Assembly: GCA_031285625.1 (NCBI GenBank)
Contig: JAITVV010000043.1
Coordinates: 1-64,000 of the forward strand
Length of the DNA stretch: 64,000 bases
Direction of reading: 5' to 3'
DNA from: Prevotella sp.
GTDB lineage: Bacteria > Bacteroidota > Bacteroidia > Bacteroidales > Dysgonomonadaceae
The number at the start of each line of letters is the position of its first letter. Position 1 is the first letter of the stretch. The notes beneath the pieces are model-generated. The model did not search any database. It worked only from the letters and a program-made list of their open reading frames with translations, and was not told where the DNA came from. Below are positions 18,917 through 29,700 of this stretch, piece after piece. A program made the translations under genes and the position numbers.

Positions 18917-19001
18917 TTAATAAATGTTTTCCGTAATACAAAGAAACCATTTTTCTTGCCCAACACTGGGATGGAAAATTAGTAAACATCATAAAAAAGT
19001 T

Positions 19002-19015
19002 TGCAAACGTTTGCA
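19002..19015. promoter_or_regulatory. LacI-type operator upstream of the GH97 gene
   Basis: TGCAAACGTTTGCA is a perfect 14-bp palindrome with the central CG typical of LacI/GalR operators. It lies 92-105 bp upstream of the GH97 start. A near-identical site (TGCAAACGATTGCA) lies upstream of susC at 25317-25330. No LacI-family gene is in the window. Confidence 0.65.
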
Positions 19016-19023
19016 GATAAAAA

Positions 19024-19053
19024 AGAAGAAGCGGAATAAATTCCGCTTCTTCT
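19024..19053 (-). terminator. Rho-independent terminator of the susCDE operon
   Basis: AGAAGAAGCGGAA (19024-19036) pairs perfectly with TTCCGCTTCTTCT (19041-19053) over a 4-nt loop; on the minus strand a TTTTTTA tract follows. It lies 20 bp after the susE stop and separates that operon from the GH97 gene. Confidence 0.85.
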
Positions 19054-19073
19054 GATATGTATTTAATTTCTAA

Positions 19074-20231
19074 TTAAGGCATTTTCTCCTTACGAATAAT
19101 AACATAATGCCCAGTTAAGTCATTAAGAGCTAGGAAATATTTTCCATCCCTCTCTATTTTCAGATTATCACCACCCTGTGTGCCTATACCAAATGGTATG
19201 TCTACAGAGCTGCCGCCCCAATTAATATCCCAACCATCATTAGCCCGGAATTTAATTTCACCACCGACTAATTCGATATCAGTAATAACCCATATATGAG
19301 GTGAAACCTGCTCCATCGCAGTATCACTATCCCAACCTGTTGGTGTAGCGCTACCAATCACTCCAATTCTGCTATATGAATTTGCAGTTTCTGTATAAGG
19401 AATAAAAGAATGAGTAAGAGCATCCAGATCAACAGTTAGTGTATATAATCCACTTGCAGATGGGCCTGGAATATTATCACCATCATTATTAGGACTTAGT
19501 TTTCCATCTTTATATGCGAAAGATGTATCCCAATTACCAGCCTTGGTTATTAATTTAAAGCCACCGGAGGCAAATGAACCTGTATAAGTATATTTTTTAT
19601 TATCAACTTTACTGTTATCTGCAAATAGTACTTGTAAACCTTTTCCTAAAGCAGCGGCATCATTACTCCATGTATCGACACCAGAGATAACATCACCAGT
19701 AAGATATATTGCATCTTTTACTGGAATCTCCGGAACATAAGCCAATACCATCAAAGAGATAATATTAGAATAGAGAGTATCCGGACTATTTATAACACTA
19801 CTACTTTCTAACCTTAGAGTAGCAGCTATACGCATATTCAGGAATACCTCTTTTGCTTCATTGGTTTCTTCATCAAAGCCTCCAAATTTTATAGCCCAAT
19901 TGCTTAGGTCCGTACCCGAAAGAGCTTTAGAATAGACACTATTACCTAGAGAAATTTGATATGGTTCTTTAAATGTTTCAGTAGTATCCATCTCCAATAG
20001 GTATTCAACTACAATATCTTTACCAAAATTAGCCCTTGACCAGTTTAATACACTAGGAAAGGTAGATACAGTTTCTTCTGTCACAATAATATTAGTAGTT
20101 CCTTCTACCGTTACAGTAGGAGCTGTTGCATTCCCGGATTGAAGAGGATACATTTTATCTTCATCTTTTTCACATGCCGAGAAAAGGAATAATGGTAATA
20201 GAATGAGCAGAAATATATTAATCTTCTTCAT
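19074..20231 (-). CDS. susE: SusE-like starch-binding outer-membrane lipoprotein
   Basis: 385 residues. The lipoprotein signal has its Cys at 20 (LFLFSACEKD). The SusE N-terminal domain (about 25-170) contains VLNWSRANFGKDIVVEYLLE and is followed by AYVPEIPVKDAIYLTGD. Two carbohydrate-binding-type beta-sandwich repeats follow, at about 178-285 (IYLTGDVISGVDTWSND, FKLITKAGNWDTSF) and 290-385 (IGVIGSATPTGWDSDTAM, IKFRANDGWDINWGG). SusE binds starch or maltooligosaccharides at the cell surface and helps SusD and SusC. It is the third gene of the operon, 22 bp after susD; no SusF homologue follows. Confidence 0.9.
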   Translation of the reverse strand: MKKINIFLLILLPLFLFSACEKDEDKMYPLQSGNATAPTVTVEGTTNIIVTEETVSTFPSVLNWSRANFGKDIVVEYLLEMDTTETFKEPYQISLGNSVYSKALSGTDLSNWAIKFGGFDEETNEAKEVFLNMRIAATLRLESSSVINSPDTLYSNIISLMVLAYVPEIPVKDAIYLTGDVISGVDTWSNDAAALGKGLQVLFADNSKVDNKKYTYTGSFASGGFKLITKAGNWDTSFAYKDGKLSPNNDGDNIPGPSASGLYTLTVDLDALTHSFIPYTETANSYSRIGVIGSATPTGWDSDTAMEQVSPHIWVITDIELVGGEIKFRANDGWDINWGGSSVDIPFGIGTQGGDNLKIERDGKYFLALNDLTGHYVIIRKEKMP

Positions 20232-20253
20232 AATGTTATGTTTTTCAGTTTGA

Positions 20254-21852
20254 TTAATAATTCGGATTTTGTTTTAAGTTTGGATTTGCCATAATATCAG
20301 TAGAAGGGATTGGATATATGTTATAGTGGCTGCTCACAGAACGTCCATCTTTAGAACCACCTTTCCATGGCCAAACATATTTGGCTGTTGTGAACATTCC
20401 AAAACGGATCAAATCGGTGCGACGATGACATTCCCAATATAATTCTCTTGATCTTTCATTTAAAATTTCGTCCAAGGAAACATTAGCAAAACTTGAATAA
20501 TTTTCAGATGAATTTCCAAAGGCTCTTTCTCTAAGTTTATTCATATAAAGAAGTGCATTAGCATCTGAGCCACCCGTTCCACCTCTCTTTACAGCTTCTG
20601 CATATACCAGATACATTTCAGCTAAACGAAATAGAGGAAAATCATTATCTGCATATCTTGCATGTGAACCACTAGCCCCTGCAACAGATATATTGCGATA
20701 TTTGTAAGTAGCCAATCCCTGACGAAAATTAGTTAAATCATCCATATCCGGAGTGTCTCCAACAAACAGGAAGCGTTTGTCCTTATCTTGGTTAAACCGA
20801 TCAGTCAAACCTGTCGTTGCACGATTTCCACTCCAGGCCGCATTATCAGTAAGCCCATAGTTTAATCCATATTCACTTTCTACAGCTGCATTATAACTAG
20901 AGTTTATCAAAAATGTTGTTCCTGCATAATTCTGAGTATTCACACCATCGTAATTGATAGATAGGATTATTTCATTATTATTCTTGTTATTATCTGCAAG
21001 GAAAAGATGCTCATAATTATCCATTAATGAGAAACCAGCACCGATTACTTTTCCACTATATGTTATAGCATCGGCATATCTTGCTTGTCCAGTATATACT
21101 TCTGCATTCAGATAAATGCGTGCCAGTAGTGCCCAAGCAGCAGCTTTATCCGCCCGTCCATATTCATTACTACGAGGATCTACTAATAAACTCTCTATTT
21201 CAAGAAGCTCCTTTTCTACATAGTTAAACAGATCTTTACGACTTATTTGTTCCGGTAAAGAACCAAATTCAACATTTTCGTCAACAAAAGGAGGATTGCC
21301 ATATACATCCATCATCACCCAATATTCAAAAGCCCTTAGAAAACGGGCCTCTGCCCGAAAATGTTTTATTTCGGTCACTTCGTCAGAAGTAAATCCTTTA
21401 CTATCTATGCTCGCATCTGTAGCATTTCTCAAAAATGCATTTGCATACATAATATGAAGCATACAGCGATTATAAAATCCTCTTGCAAAAGGATTTTCTG
21501 ATGAAAGATTAATATAATTTAATCCTGGGATTCCTTCATCCTGAAGCCAAATACACTTCACTTCATCTGTTGGAACTTCCTGAACATTAAAAAAACCACG
21601 TAAAAAATCAGCATAAGTGCCTTCATCTAATCCTGATATATCAGGACTTCCCGCAGGACCTTGATTCCCAGTCAAAGTATATCCACCATATACTTTGGCC
21701 AATGCACCCTTATACCCGTCAAATGTACTATACACTTCAGTATCTGTACTATCATTTTCAGGGAATCTGTTCAAGTCATCTGTGCACGAAGCCAGCATCA
21801 CAAGAGAGAAGGATGCACAAATAAACTTTTTCAATATATTATTTCTTTTCAT
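20254..21852 (-). CDS. susD: SusD/RagB-family nutrient-binding lipoprotein
   Basis: 532 residues with a lipoprotein signal (SLVMLASCTDD, Cys23). The SusD fold is evident from the helical TPR-like core (HFRAEARFLRAFEYWVMMDVYGNPPF, about 165-190, the hallmark block) and the C-terminal block LAEMYLVYAEAVKRGGTGGSDA and LNERSRELYWECHRRTDLIRFG. It is surface-exposed and delivers glycan to the SusC pore. The gene is 21 bp downstream of susC. Given the SusE and GH97 neighbours the substrate is probably an alpha-glucan. Confidence 0.94.
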   Translation of the reverse strand: MKRNNILKKFICASFSLVMLASCTDDLNRFPENDSTDTEVYSTFDGYKGALAKVYGGYTLTGNQGPAGSPDISGLDEGTYADFLRGFFNVQEVPTDEVKCIWLQDEGIPGLNYINLSSENPFARGFYNRCMLHIMYANAFLRNATDASIDSKGFTSDEVTEIKHFRAEARFLRAFEYWVMMDVYGNPPFVDENVEFGSLPEQISRKDLFNYVEKELLEIESLLVDPRSNEYGRADKAAAWALLARIYLNAEVYTGQARYADAITYSGKVIGAGFSLMDNYEHLFLADNNKNNNEIILSINYDGVNTQNYAGTTFLINSSYNAAVESEYGLNYGLTDNAAWSGNRATTGLTDRFNQDKDKRFLFVGDTPDMDDLTNFRQGLATYKYRNISVAGASGSHARYADNDFPLFRLAEMYLVYAEAVKRGGTGGSDANALLYMNKLRERAFGNSSENYSSFANVSLDEILNERSRELYWECHRRTDLIRFGMFTTAKYVWPWKGGSKDGRSVSSHYNIYPIPSTDIMANPNLKQNPNY

Positions 21853-21873
21853 AATTATTCGGATTTATCAAAA

Positions 21874-24800
21874 TTAGAAATTAAGATTTAAACCTATAAG
21901 GAATGTTCGAGGATTAGGATAGAAATTGTTATCGATACCTCCAGCTATTTCAGGATCTACACCATCATATTTAGTAATTGTAAATACATTTTGAACGGTA
22001 AAGTTTGCTTGAAGATTCATATTCTTAAGTATCCGTCCAAAGTCATAAGTCAATGATATATAATCCATTTTAAGGAATGATGCATTCTGAACATAATAAT
22101 CGGAACGCAAATTCTGATTAACGAAATTAGTATTATTGATATCATTCACTGTATTCGCCAAAAAGTTATTTGGGTTTAAGACTTGCGAATAATTACCTGC
22201 ATCGGAGTATATATTATTATACATATAGTTACCTAAACTTGAACGCAAAGAAGTATTCATAGTCCATTGTTTATACCTGAATGAAGTATTGAATCCCATA
22301 AATACATCTGGCTCTCCTTTTTTATAATGATAACGGTCTTCTTCGTTAATTACACCGTCTCCATTTAAGTCAGCATAAGCACCTTCTATTGGCTTTCCTG
22401 TCTCTTGATCATATAGTTGTTTATAAACATAAAATGCGTTTGGAGCATAACCTACCGAGTGAATTTGGATCGTACCACCTGTTCCTCCTGATATACCTCC
22501 GGTCACAACACCCTTATAAGAGGAATTAGCTCCATCATTAAGTGATAATTTTTCAATCTTAGTCTTATTATATGTTACATTGAATCCCAGATCCCAAGAA
22601 ATATCCTTTTTATCAATAGCTGTAATATTAATACTGGCTTCCAGCCCCCGGTTATTAAGATCACCAATATTCTTTACAATCTGGTTTGTATAATTTGTTC
22701 CACTAGGCAATGGAATTTCATTCAATAAATCTTTGGTTTTCTTATAGTAAAAATCAATTCCTCCAGAAAGTCTATTATTAAAGAAACCATAATCAAGACC
22801 AACATTATATGTCTGAGTCTGCTCCCATTTACGGTCTTTGTCATATCCATTAGGTCGCCACATATGATAGTATTTATCCCCAAACTGAACTTGTGCTGTA
22901 CCTTGACTATATCCATAAGTAGGTATATATCCATAGTTACCTATTTCCTGTTGTCCTGTAACCCCATAACCTAAACGTAATTTTAGAGCAGAAAGCTGTT
23001 CAAAACCTTTCATAAAACTTTCTTCACTCATTCTCCAGGCTAAAGCTACAGAAGGGAAAGTACCCCACCGGTTATCTTCACTAAAACGGGAAGATCCATC
23101 ACGGCGAACGGTCGCAGTTAGCAAATAACGTCCCATTAAGGTATAATTAAGACGTCCGAAATAAGAGATTAGTGTGTTTTGATCTGTTGCTGATGCGAAT
23201 GTAGGCTCTTCAGTTACTGTTCCTGAATATGTTTCTTTAGGATAGTTATAACTTGTCGTTTTCCAATCTTGATATGTATATCCAGCCATCACATCAATAC
23301 GGCTTTGTATTTCTTCTAAATCTTTGGCATAATTCAAATAAAACTCCATTAACAGATTTGTTTTATTTTGCTTAAATTTAGTACGCTCACCACCTTCACC
23401 TTCACCACCATTTGTAAATGATTGAGGTGCCCATTTTTCAACGACAACCCCACCTTTACCCTGAGCTACGTCGTAGCCTAAATTCAGATTAGCTCTCAAT
23501 TCAGGTAAAAAATGCAGCTTATAATCAAGTTGCATATTTCCTATACTACGATAAACATCAGATTTATCATTTCTGCTTTCTAACAATGCCACAGGATTCA
23601 TTGTAGCCAATGAGTTAGGATTTGTATTTCCTCCTGGAGGATACCATGTCCAATAACCATTAAACTGATCAAACCCATCGGCCTTTACCGGCTGAGTTGG
23701 ATCCATACGTAATGCAGCTCCAATAGCAGCTCCATTACCAAATCGTTGATTAGAATAAGTTCCCTTCACATTGAAATTTACACTAAGGTGATCCTGGAAG
23801 AATTTGGGAGATAAGCTAATAGCAGCTGTTGTACGTTGCATATTATCAGTCTTAAGAATACCATCCTGACTAAGGAAAGATACTGATACACGATAAGGTA
23901 AATTCTTCATTGAACCACTTATACTCAAATTATTGTCTGAAGTAAAAGCTGTACGAAAAATTTCGTCTTGCCAGTCAGTGTTTGCCGTACCTAACAAATC
24001 AATATGTCCTTGATTAGCTCTCGGATTATTCATTATTGCCTCACGAAACTGATCGCCAGACATAACATCAACTTTTTTGGCTACCGTGGAAATAGAATTT
24101 TGGGTAGAGAAGTTAATATTTAACTTCTGTCCTGCTTTCCCCTTCTTAGTTGTGATAATAATAACACCATTAGATGCACGTGAACCATAAATTGCTGTTG
24201 CAGAAGCATCTTTCAATACATTCATTGATTCTATATCATTAGGATTAATAAGTGATAAAGGATCTGTTGATCCTGACAAGCTACCATTATCCATAGGCAC
24301 CCCATCTACCACTAAAAGAGGATCATTACTAGCATTCAGTGATGCTCCGCCTCTAATTCTAATACGTGCTCCCGAACCTGCTCGTCCACCATTAGAAACA
24401 ATCTGTACACCAGCGACCTTACCTGTAATCAATTCACTTGGAGAAGTCACAACCCCTTTTTGAAAATCCTTATCAGTTATGGCTGTAATAGCACCTGTTA
24501 AATCATCTTTCTTTACACTACCATAACCAATAACTACAATTTCCTGAAGCATTTCAGTATCTTCCTGTAGGGTTACATTAATAGAAGTTTTTCCGGCAAC
24601 CGGAATTTCCTGAGATTTAAATCCCACATACGTAAATACCAATGTTCCATTTGCAGGAGCACTAATTTCATAATTTCCATCAACATCAGTTACAGTTCCA
24701 ACGGTCGTACCTTTTACAACAACGCTACCACTAATAATAGCTTCACCATTGTTATCTATTACATTACCTTTCACTGTTATATTTCCGCTTTGGGCAAAAA

Positions 24801-24879
24801 TATTGGATGTTGAAACCAGTATTCCCAACATAAAGAGTAGAAATACATTTAGACATCTGTTCTTAATCTTTCTTTTCAT
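21874..24879 (-). CDS. susC: SusC/RagA-family TonB-dependent outer-membrane transporter
   Basis: 1001 residues from the ATG at 24879. The frame extends 8 codons further, but MKRKIKNRCLNVFLLFMLGI is the natural signal-peptide start. After the signal come a CarboxypepD_reg-like domain (about 30-105, ITVKGNVIDNNGEAIISGSV, DVDGNYEISAPANGTLVFTY), the TonB box/plug (GYGSVKKDDLTGAIT, RIRIRGGASLNASNDPLLVVDG, SRASNGVIIITTKKGK), and a long beta-barrel ending in Phe. It imports oligosaccharides across the outer membrane with TonB energy. First gene of susCDE; upstream sits a 733-bp region with a (CT)37 tract and a LacI-type operator. Confidence 0.95.
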   Translation of the reverse strand: MKRKIKNRCLNVFLLFMLGILVSTSNIFAQSGNITVKGNVIDNNGEAIISGSVVVKGTTVGTVTDVDGNYEISAPANGTLVFTYVGFKSQEIPVAGKTSINVTLQEDTEMLQEIVVIGYGSVKKDDLTGAITAITDKDFQKGVVTSPSELITGKVAGVQIVSNGGRAGSGARIRIRGGASLNASNDPLLVVDGVPMDNGSLSGSTDPLSLINPNDIESMNVLKDASATAIYGSRASNGVIIITTKKGKAGQKLNINFSTQNSISTVAKKVDVMSGDQFREAIMNNPRANQGHIDLLGTANTDWQDEIFRTAFTSDNNLSISGSMKNLPYRVSVSFLSQDGILKTDNMQRTTAAISLSPKFFQDHLSVNFNVKGTYSNQRFGNGAAIGAALRMDPTQPVKADGFDQFNGYWTWYPPGGNTNPNSLATMNPVALLESRNDKSDVYRSIGNMQLDYKLHFLPELRANLNLGYDVAQGKGGVVVEKWAPQSFTNGGEGEGGERTKFKQNKTNLLMEFYLNYAKDLEEIQSRIDVMAGYTYQDWKTTSYNYPKETYSGTVTEEPTFASATDQNTLISYFGRLNYTLMGRYLLTATVRRDGSSRFSEDNRWGTFPSVALAWRMSEESFMKGFEQLSALKLRLGYGVTGQQEIGNYGYIPTYGYSQGTAQVQFGDKYYHMWRPNGYDKDRKWEQTQTYNVGLDYGFFNNRLSGGIDFYYKKTKDLLNEIPLPSGTNYTNQIVKNIGDLNNRGLEASINITAIDKKDISWDLGFNVTYNKTKIEKLSLNDGANSSYKGVVTGGISGGTGGTIQIHSVGYAPNAFYVYKQLYDQETGKPIEGAYADLNGDGVINEEDRYHYKKGEPDVFMGFNTSFRYKQWTMNTSLRSSLGNYMYNNIYSDAGNYSQVLNPNNFLANTVNDINNTNFVNQNLRSDYYVQNASFLKMDYISLTYDFGRILKNMNLQANFTVQNVFTITKYDGVDPEIAGGIDNNFYPNPRTFLIGLNLNF

Positions 24880-25033
24880 GCGAAATAATATTAAGATTAA
24901 CATTAATATTGATTAATTTAATTATTGATTACTATATAATTCTCATATCGATATTCTGGATATTACACAAAAAGTCTTGCCCCAAATAGATTAATTACTA
25001 TTTGAGGTAAGTTTTTTTGTAATAATGTATATT

Positions 25034-25110
<77 letters not shown>

Positions 25111-25316
25111 GCAAAACACAGTTAACTCCCAAATTTTCAAGAGAAAAAATGGAAGAAACAAATGTTATATATTGTAAATTTTTCAACATAAATCTTAGTT
25201 CAGATTTAATTTCAGGGATATTCGTATTTTCATGACATCTATGGATTGCTATACAAAGATGATAAGTCCTATCTTGTTTTATGTTATAAGATTTTATAAA
25301 AATCAAGTTTTTGTTA

Positions 25317-25330
25317 TGCAAACGATTGCA
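25317..25330. promoter_or_regulatory. LacI-type operator upstream of susC
   Basis: TGCAAACGATTGCA differs from a perfect palindrome at one position and from the site before GH97 (19002-19015) at one base. It lies 438-451 bp upstream of the susC ATG and about 280 bp upstream of the divergent RND operon, so its target is not certain. Confidence 0.5.
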
Positions 25331-25433
25331 AATAAATTTTAAGATATCTTTTATTATCATCCCTTTTATAATCTTTTATACAAGCATTTAGGTTATTTAT
25401 TAAATGAATGTGCAAATTTTGGTTGTAATTCTT

Positions 25434-25441
25434 TAATTTTG
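25434..25441 (+). promoter_or_regulatory. -7 promoter element for the RND efflux operon
   Basis: TAATTTTG matches TAnnTTTG, 171 bp before the first gene; no good -33 box at 19-21 bp. Confidence 0.35.
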
Positions 25442-25612
25442 TAACAAAATAAAGATCGTTGATAAATAAAACATTGCCCAAAAAGATATTTTTTAACGCC
25501 TAGAAAGCCTATAACTGCATTTCAATAATTACGTGACGCAGATATTATATTGTTATCAAAACAAAAAAAACAGGTTGTTTGTTTATTAAAATCATACCTC
25601 AATTAATCATAT

Positions 25613-26785
25613 ATGAACAATATTAAATGTACTTTAGCTACAACTTTACTATGTGTGCTCCTATTAGGCGCATGTAAAAAAGTGCAAACAGACTCCCCAA
25701 TTGTCGAAGTAGAACCGGCAACTACCGACAACATTGAGATTTATGGAGAATATGTAGGATTAATAAGAGCTTCCCGAAATGTAGAGATACATGCCCGTGT
25801 TGAAGGCTTCTTAGAAAAAATGACATTCAGCGAAGGTAAGGAAGTAAAAGCCGGAGAACCCCTCTTTTATATAAATAATAAGCCATATAAAGCCAGAGTT
25901 GAAAAAGCAAAAGCTCAACTAAAAAGGGATGAAGCAAAAGAACTAAAGGCTGAGAGTGACCTGAAACGAATAGAACCATTATACAACCAGAATGCTGCAA
26001 GTAGATTAGATCTTGACAATGCTGTAGCAGCATTGAATATGTCTAAAGCGGATGTAGCCATGAGTAAGGCTGATTTGGAGCAAGCCGAATTAGAACTTAG
26101 CTATACAGTGGTTCGCTCCCCTCTATCAGGTTATATCAGTGAACGCTATGTCGATATTGGTACTCTGGTAGGAAATTCAAAATCATTGCTGGCTGCAGTT
26201 GTTAAACGCGATACTGTATTAGTAGACTTTAAACTTACATCCTTAGACTATCTGCGCAGCCAACGCAGGAATGTACATCTTGGAGAATTAGATACTACCC
26301 GTTCGTGGCAACCATCTGTTATAGTCACCCTTGCCGATAACTCTGTATATAATGAAAAAGGAATCGTGGATTTTGCATCGCCTCAGGTAGATCCAAAAAC
26401 CGGAACATTCGGAGTCCGGGCAGAACTACCAAATCCGAACCAAGTATTGTTACCCGGTCAGTTTACGCGTGTAAAACTATTACTCGATGTAATGGAAAAT
26501 GTTGTAGTAGTTCCCCGCAAAGCCATTTCTATAGAAAAAGGAGGGGCATTCATTTTTGTAATTCGTCCTGACAGTATTACTGAAAAGCGCTATATAGAAA
26601 CAGGACCGGAACAAGACAATAAAATAGTTGTTACCCGTGGACTGAATGTGAACGAAAACATTGTAGTGGAAGGATATCAGAAATTAACTCATGGACAAAA
26701 AGTGATTCCAAGAACCAGGGAAGAGGAATTGAAAATAGAAGCCGAAACAAAAGCAAAAGAAATAAAGAAGGAGGATAAAAAATGA
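25613..26785 (+). CDS. RND efflux membrane-fusion lipoprotein (AcrA/MexA type)
   Basis: 390 residues. Lipoprotein signal with Cys21 (LLLGACKK). Then the lipoyl/barrel-sandwich halves (VEIHARVEGFLEKMTFSEGK at about 50 and YTVVRSPLSGYISERYVDIG at about 165), separated by a coiled-coil hairpin (about 95-160: KAQLKRDEAKELKAESDLK), then the beta-barrel and membrane-proximal domains (GTFGVRAELPNPNQVLLPGQ). It bridges the inner-membrane pump and the outer-membrane channel. Its stop overlaps the pump gene start by 4 bp (ATGA). The charged tail is rich in Lys/Glu. Confidence 0.94.
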   Translation: MNNIKCTLATTLLCVLLLGACKKVQTDSPIVEVEPATTDNIEIYGEYVGLIRASRNVEIHARVEGFLEKMTFSEGKEVKAGEPLFYINNKPYKARVEKAKAQLKRDEAKELKAESDLKRIEPLYNQNAASRLDLDNAVAALNMSKADVAMSKADLEQAELELSYTVVRSPLSGYISERYVDIGTLVGNSKSLLAAVVKRDTVLVDFKLTSLDYLRSQRRNVHLGELDTTRSWQPSVIVTLADNSVYNEKGIVDFASPQVDPKTGTFGVRAELPNPNQVLLPGQFTRVKLLLDVMENVVVVPRKAISIEKGGAFIFVIRPDSITEKRYIETGPEQDNKIVVTRGLNVNENIVVEGYQKLTHGQKVIPRTREEELKIEAETKAKEIKKEDKK

Positions 26786-29700
26786 AGCCCGGATTTTTTA
26801 TAGACAGGCCTGTATTATCCACTGTATTATCTTTATTGATAGTTATTATCGGTATAATCGGACTGATATTACTCCCAATCGAGCAATATCCCCAGATCAC
26901 CCCCCCGGTAGTAAAGATCAGTGCATCCTATTCGGGAGCAAATGCCACCACAGTATCTCAGGCTGTAGCTACGCCAATAGAACAGGAACTGAATGGTACT
27001 CCGGGTATGATTTATATGGAGTCCAGTAGTTCCAATTCCGGAGGGTTATCTATTACCGTTACATTTGATGTAAATACCAATGCTGATCTTGCTGCCGTAG
27101 AAATACAAAACAGGGTAAAACTTGCTGAAAACCGCCTTCCGGCTGAAGTTCTACAGAACGGTATCACTGTGGAAAAGCAGGCTCCGGGACAATTAATGAC
27201 CATAGCCTTAACTTCTGACGATCCCAAATATGATGAAATATATCTGAGTAATTATGCAACAATAAATATATTAGATGTGATCAGACGTATCCCCGGTGTT
27301 GGACGCGTATCGAATGCCGGTAGCCGCTATTATGGGATGCAAATATGGGTATATCCTGATAGACTCGCCAGTTTCGGGCTAACCATCAAAGACCTACAAG
27401 ATGCCCTAAAAGATCAGAACCGTGAGTCTGCCGCCGGAGAATTAGGAAAGCAACCGATAGTTAATGTGGATGTATCTATGCCAATAACAGCCCAAGGCCG
27501 GTTGTCTACAGTTAACGAATTTGAAGACATTGTTGTAAAAGCCAATAATGATGGGTCTTTTATCCGGATGAGAGACGTAGCACGCGTTTCATTGGAGGCA
27601 TCATCATACAGTACTGAGAGTGGATTGAATGGTAAATATGCCACAATGCTAAGTATCTATCTGCTCCCGGGAGCAAATGCTATGGAAGTAGCAGAAGAGG
27701 TAAAATCAGCAATGGTGCAAATCAAACAAGATTTTCCCGAAGGATTAGATTATCTTGTTCCATTCGATATGACTGAATACATTGGAGAATCAATACATGA
27801 AGTATATAAAACATTATTCGAAGCTCTAGCTTTAGTAATTATAGTTGTATTCCTTTCTTTACAGAACTGGCGTGCAGCAATGATACCAATCGTGGCAGTA
27901 CCGATTTCACTCATAGGAACTTTCGGGTTCATGTTAATGATGGGATTTTCACTCAATATGCTTACATTGCTAGGATTAGTACTAGCTATTGGTATTGTAG
28001 TAGATGATGCCATTGTTGTCGTCGAGAACGTTGAGCGTATTATGGAACAGAAAGGAGTGAATGCCAGAGAAGCAACACACAGAGCAATGAATGAACTTGC
28101 TGGGGCTCTGATTGCAACATCATTAGTGCTCGCCGCCGTATTTGTTCCGGTTAGTTTCCTGGATGGTATCACAGGAGCTCTATACAGACAATTTTCAGTG
28201 ACGATAGTAGTATCTGTACTAATATCAGCTGTAGTTGCTTTAACCCTAAGTCCTGCCATGTGCGCCCTTATTCTCCGGCCATCAAAGAAGAAAAAGCATT
28301 TTATATTCCGGAAAATAAATATATGGCTTGGAAAAGGGAATAAAAAGTATGCCAGCATCTTACTGAAAGTAATAAATAATCCTCGCCGCACTATGGCAGC
28401 ATTCGGCATGGTATTGGTATTTATATTTGTATTAAATAAAATTGTACCCACAAGCTTCATTCCGCAGGAAGATCAAGGCTATTTCACTGTAGAATTGGAA
28501 ATGCCGGAAGGTACAACGCTGGAACGTATGCGTACTGTTACAGACAGAGCCATTACGTATTTAGATACACATGATGCTGTTGAATATGTGCAAAATGTGA
28601 CAGGATCAAGTCCTCGTGTAGGGACTAATCAGGGACGAACAACACTTACTGTCATACTAAAATCGTGGAAAGAAAGAAGTGTGGGTGTGGACGAAGTGAT
28701 GCGTGAAGCACAGAAAGAGTTTTATAATTATCCGGAAATCAGGGCATTTGTCAGTCGACCACCCGCTATCCCCGGATTAGGTTCGGCTGGAGGAGTAGAG
28801 ATGAAGCTACAAGCACGATCTGATGCAAAATGGGAAGATCTAGTGGCTGCTACAGATACATTTATGTATTATGCCAATAAATCCAAATCTATGTCGAATG
28901 TATCATCATCCCTACAATCTGAAATACCCCAACTATATTTTGACGTAGATAGAGATCAAGCGATGCTATTGGGAGTACCGATGTCAGATATATTTTCTAC
29001 AATGAAAGCTTATCTGGGTTCTGTATATGTAAATGACTTCAATATGTTTAACCGTATATATAAAGTATACATACAAGCCGACCAGTCATACAGGGCAACA
29101 GCCAATGATATAAATCTGTTTTTTGTGAAGACTAAGAATGGAGAAATGGTACCATTAACAGCTTTGGGTAAAACCAGCTACACAACCGGTCCCGGTAATA
29201 TTACCCGCTTCAATATGTATACTTCTTCCTCGATGCAGGTTACTCCGGCTGCAGGGCATAGTTCCGGACAAGTAATGAATGATATAGTAAGTATTGCTAA
29301 TGAACACTTACCATCCAATATTGGGATAGCATGGAGCGGATTATCTTTCCAGGAACAAAAAGCCAGTGGACAAACAGGTGTTGTACTAGCACTGGTCTTT
29401 ATATTTGTATTCCTCTTTCTTGCAGCATTATATGAAAGCTGGACAGTACCCATTTCGGTTATCTTATCCTTACCAATAGCTGCATTAGGAGCATTCGTGG
29501 GAATATGGATACTAGGCTTGGATAACGATGTGTATTTTCAGATTGGGTTAGTAACCCTGATCGGGCTCGCAGCTAAAAATGCTATTCTGATTGTAGAATT
29601 CGCCAAGATACAGGTAGATGCAGGTATGCAACCTATTTTTGCAGCGATGCAGGCTGCAAAATTACGTTTCCGCCCTATTTTGATGACCTCACTGGCCTTC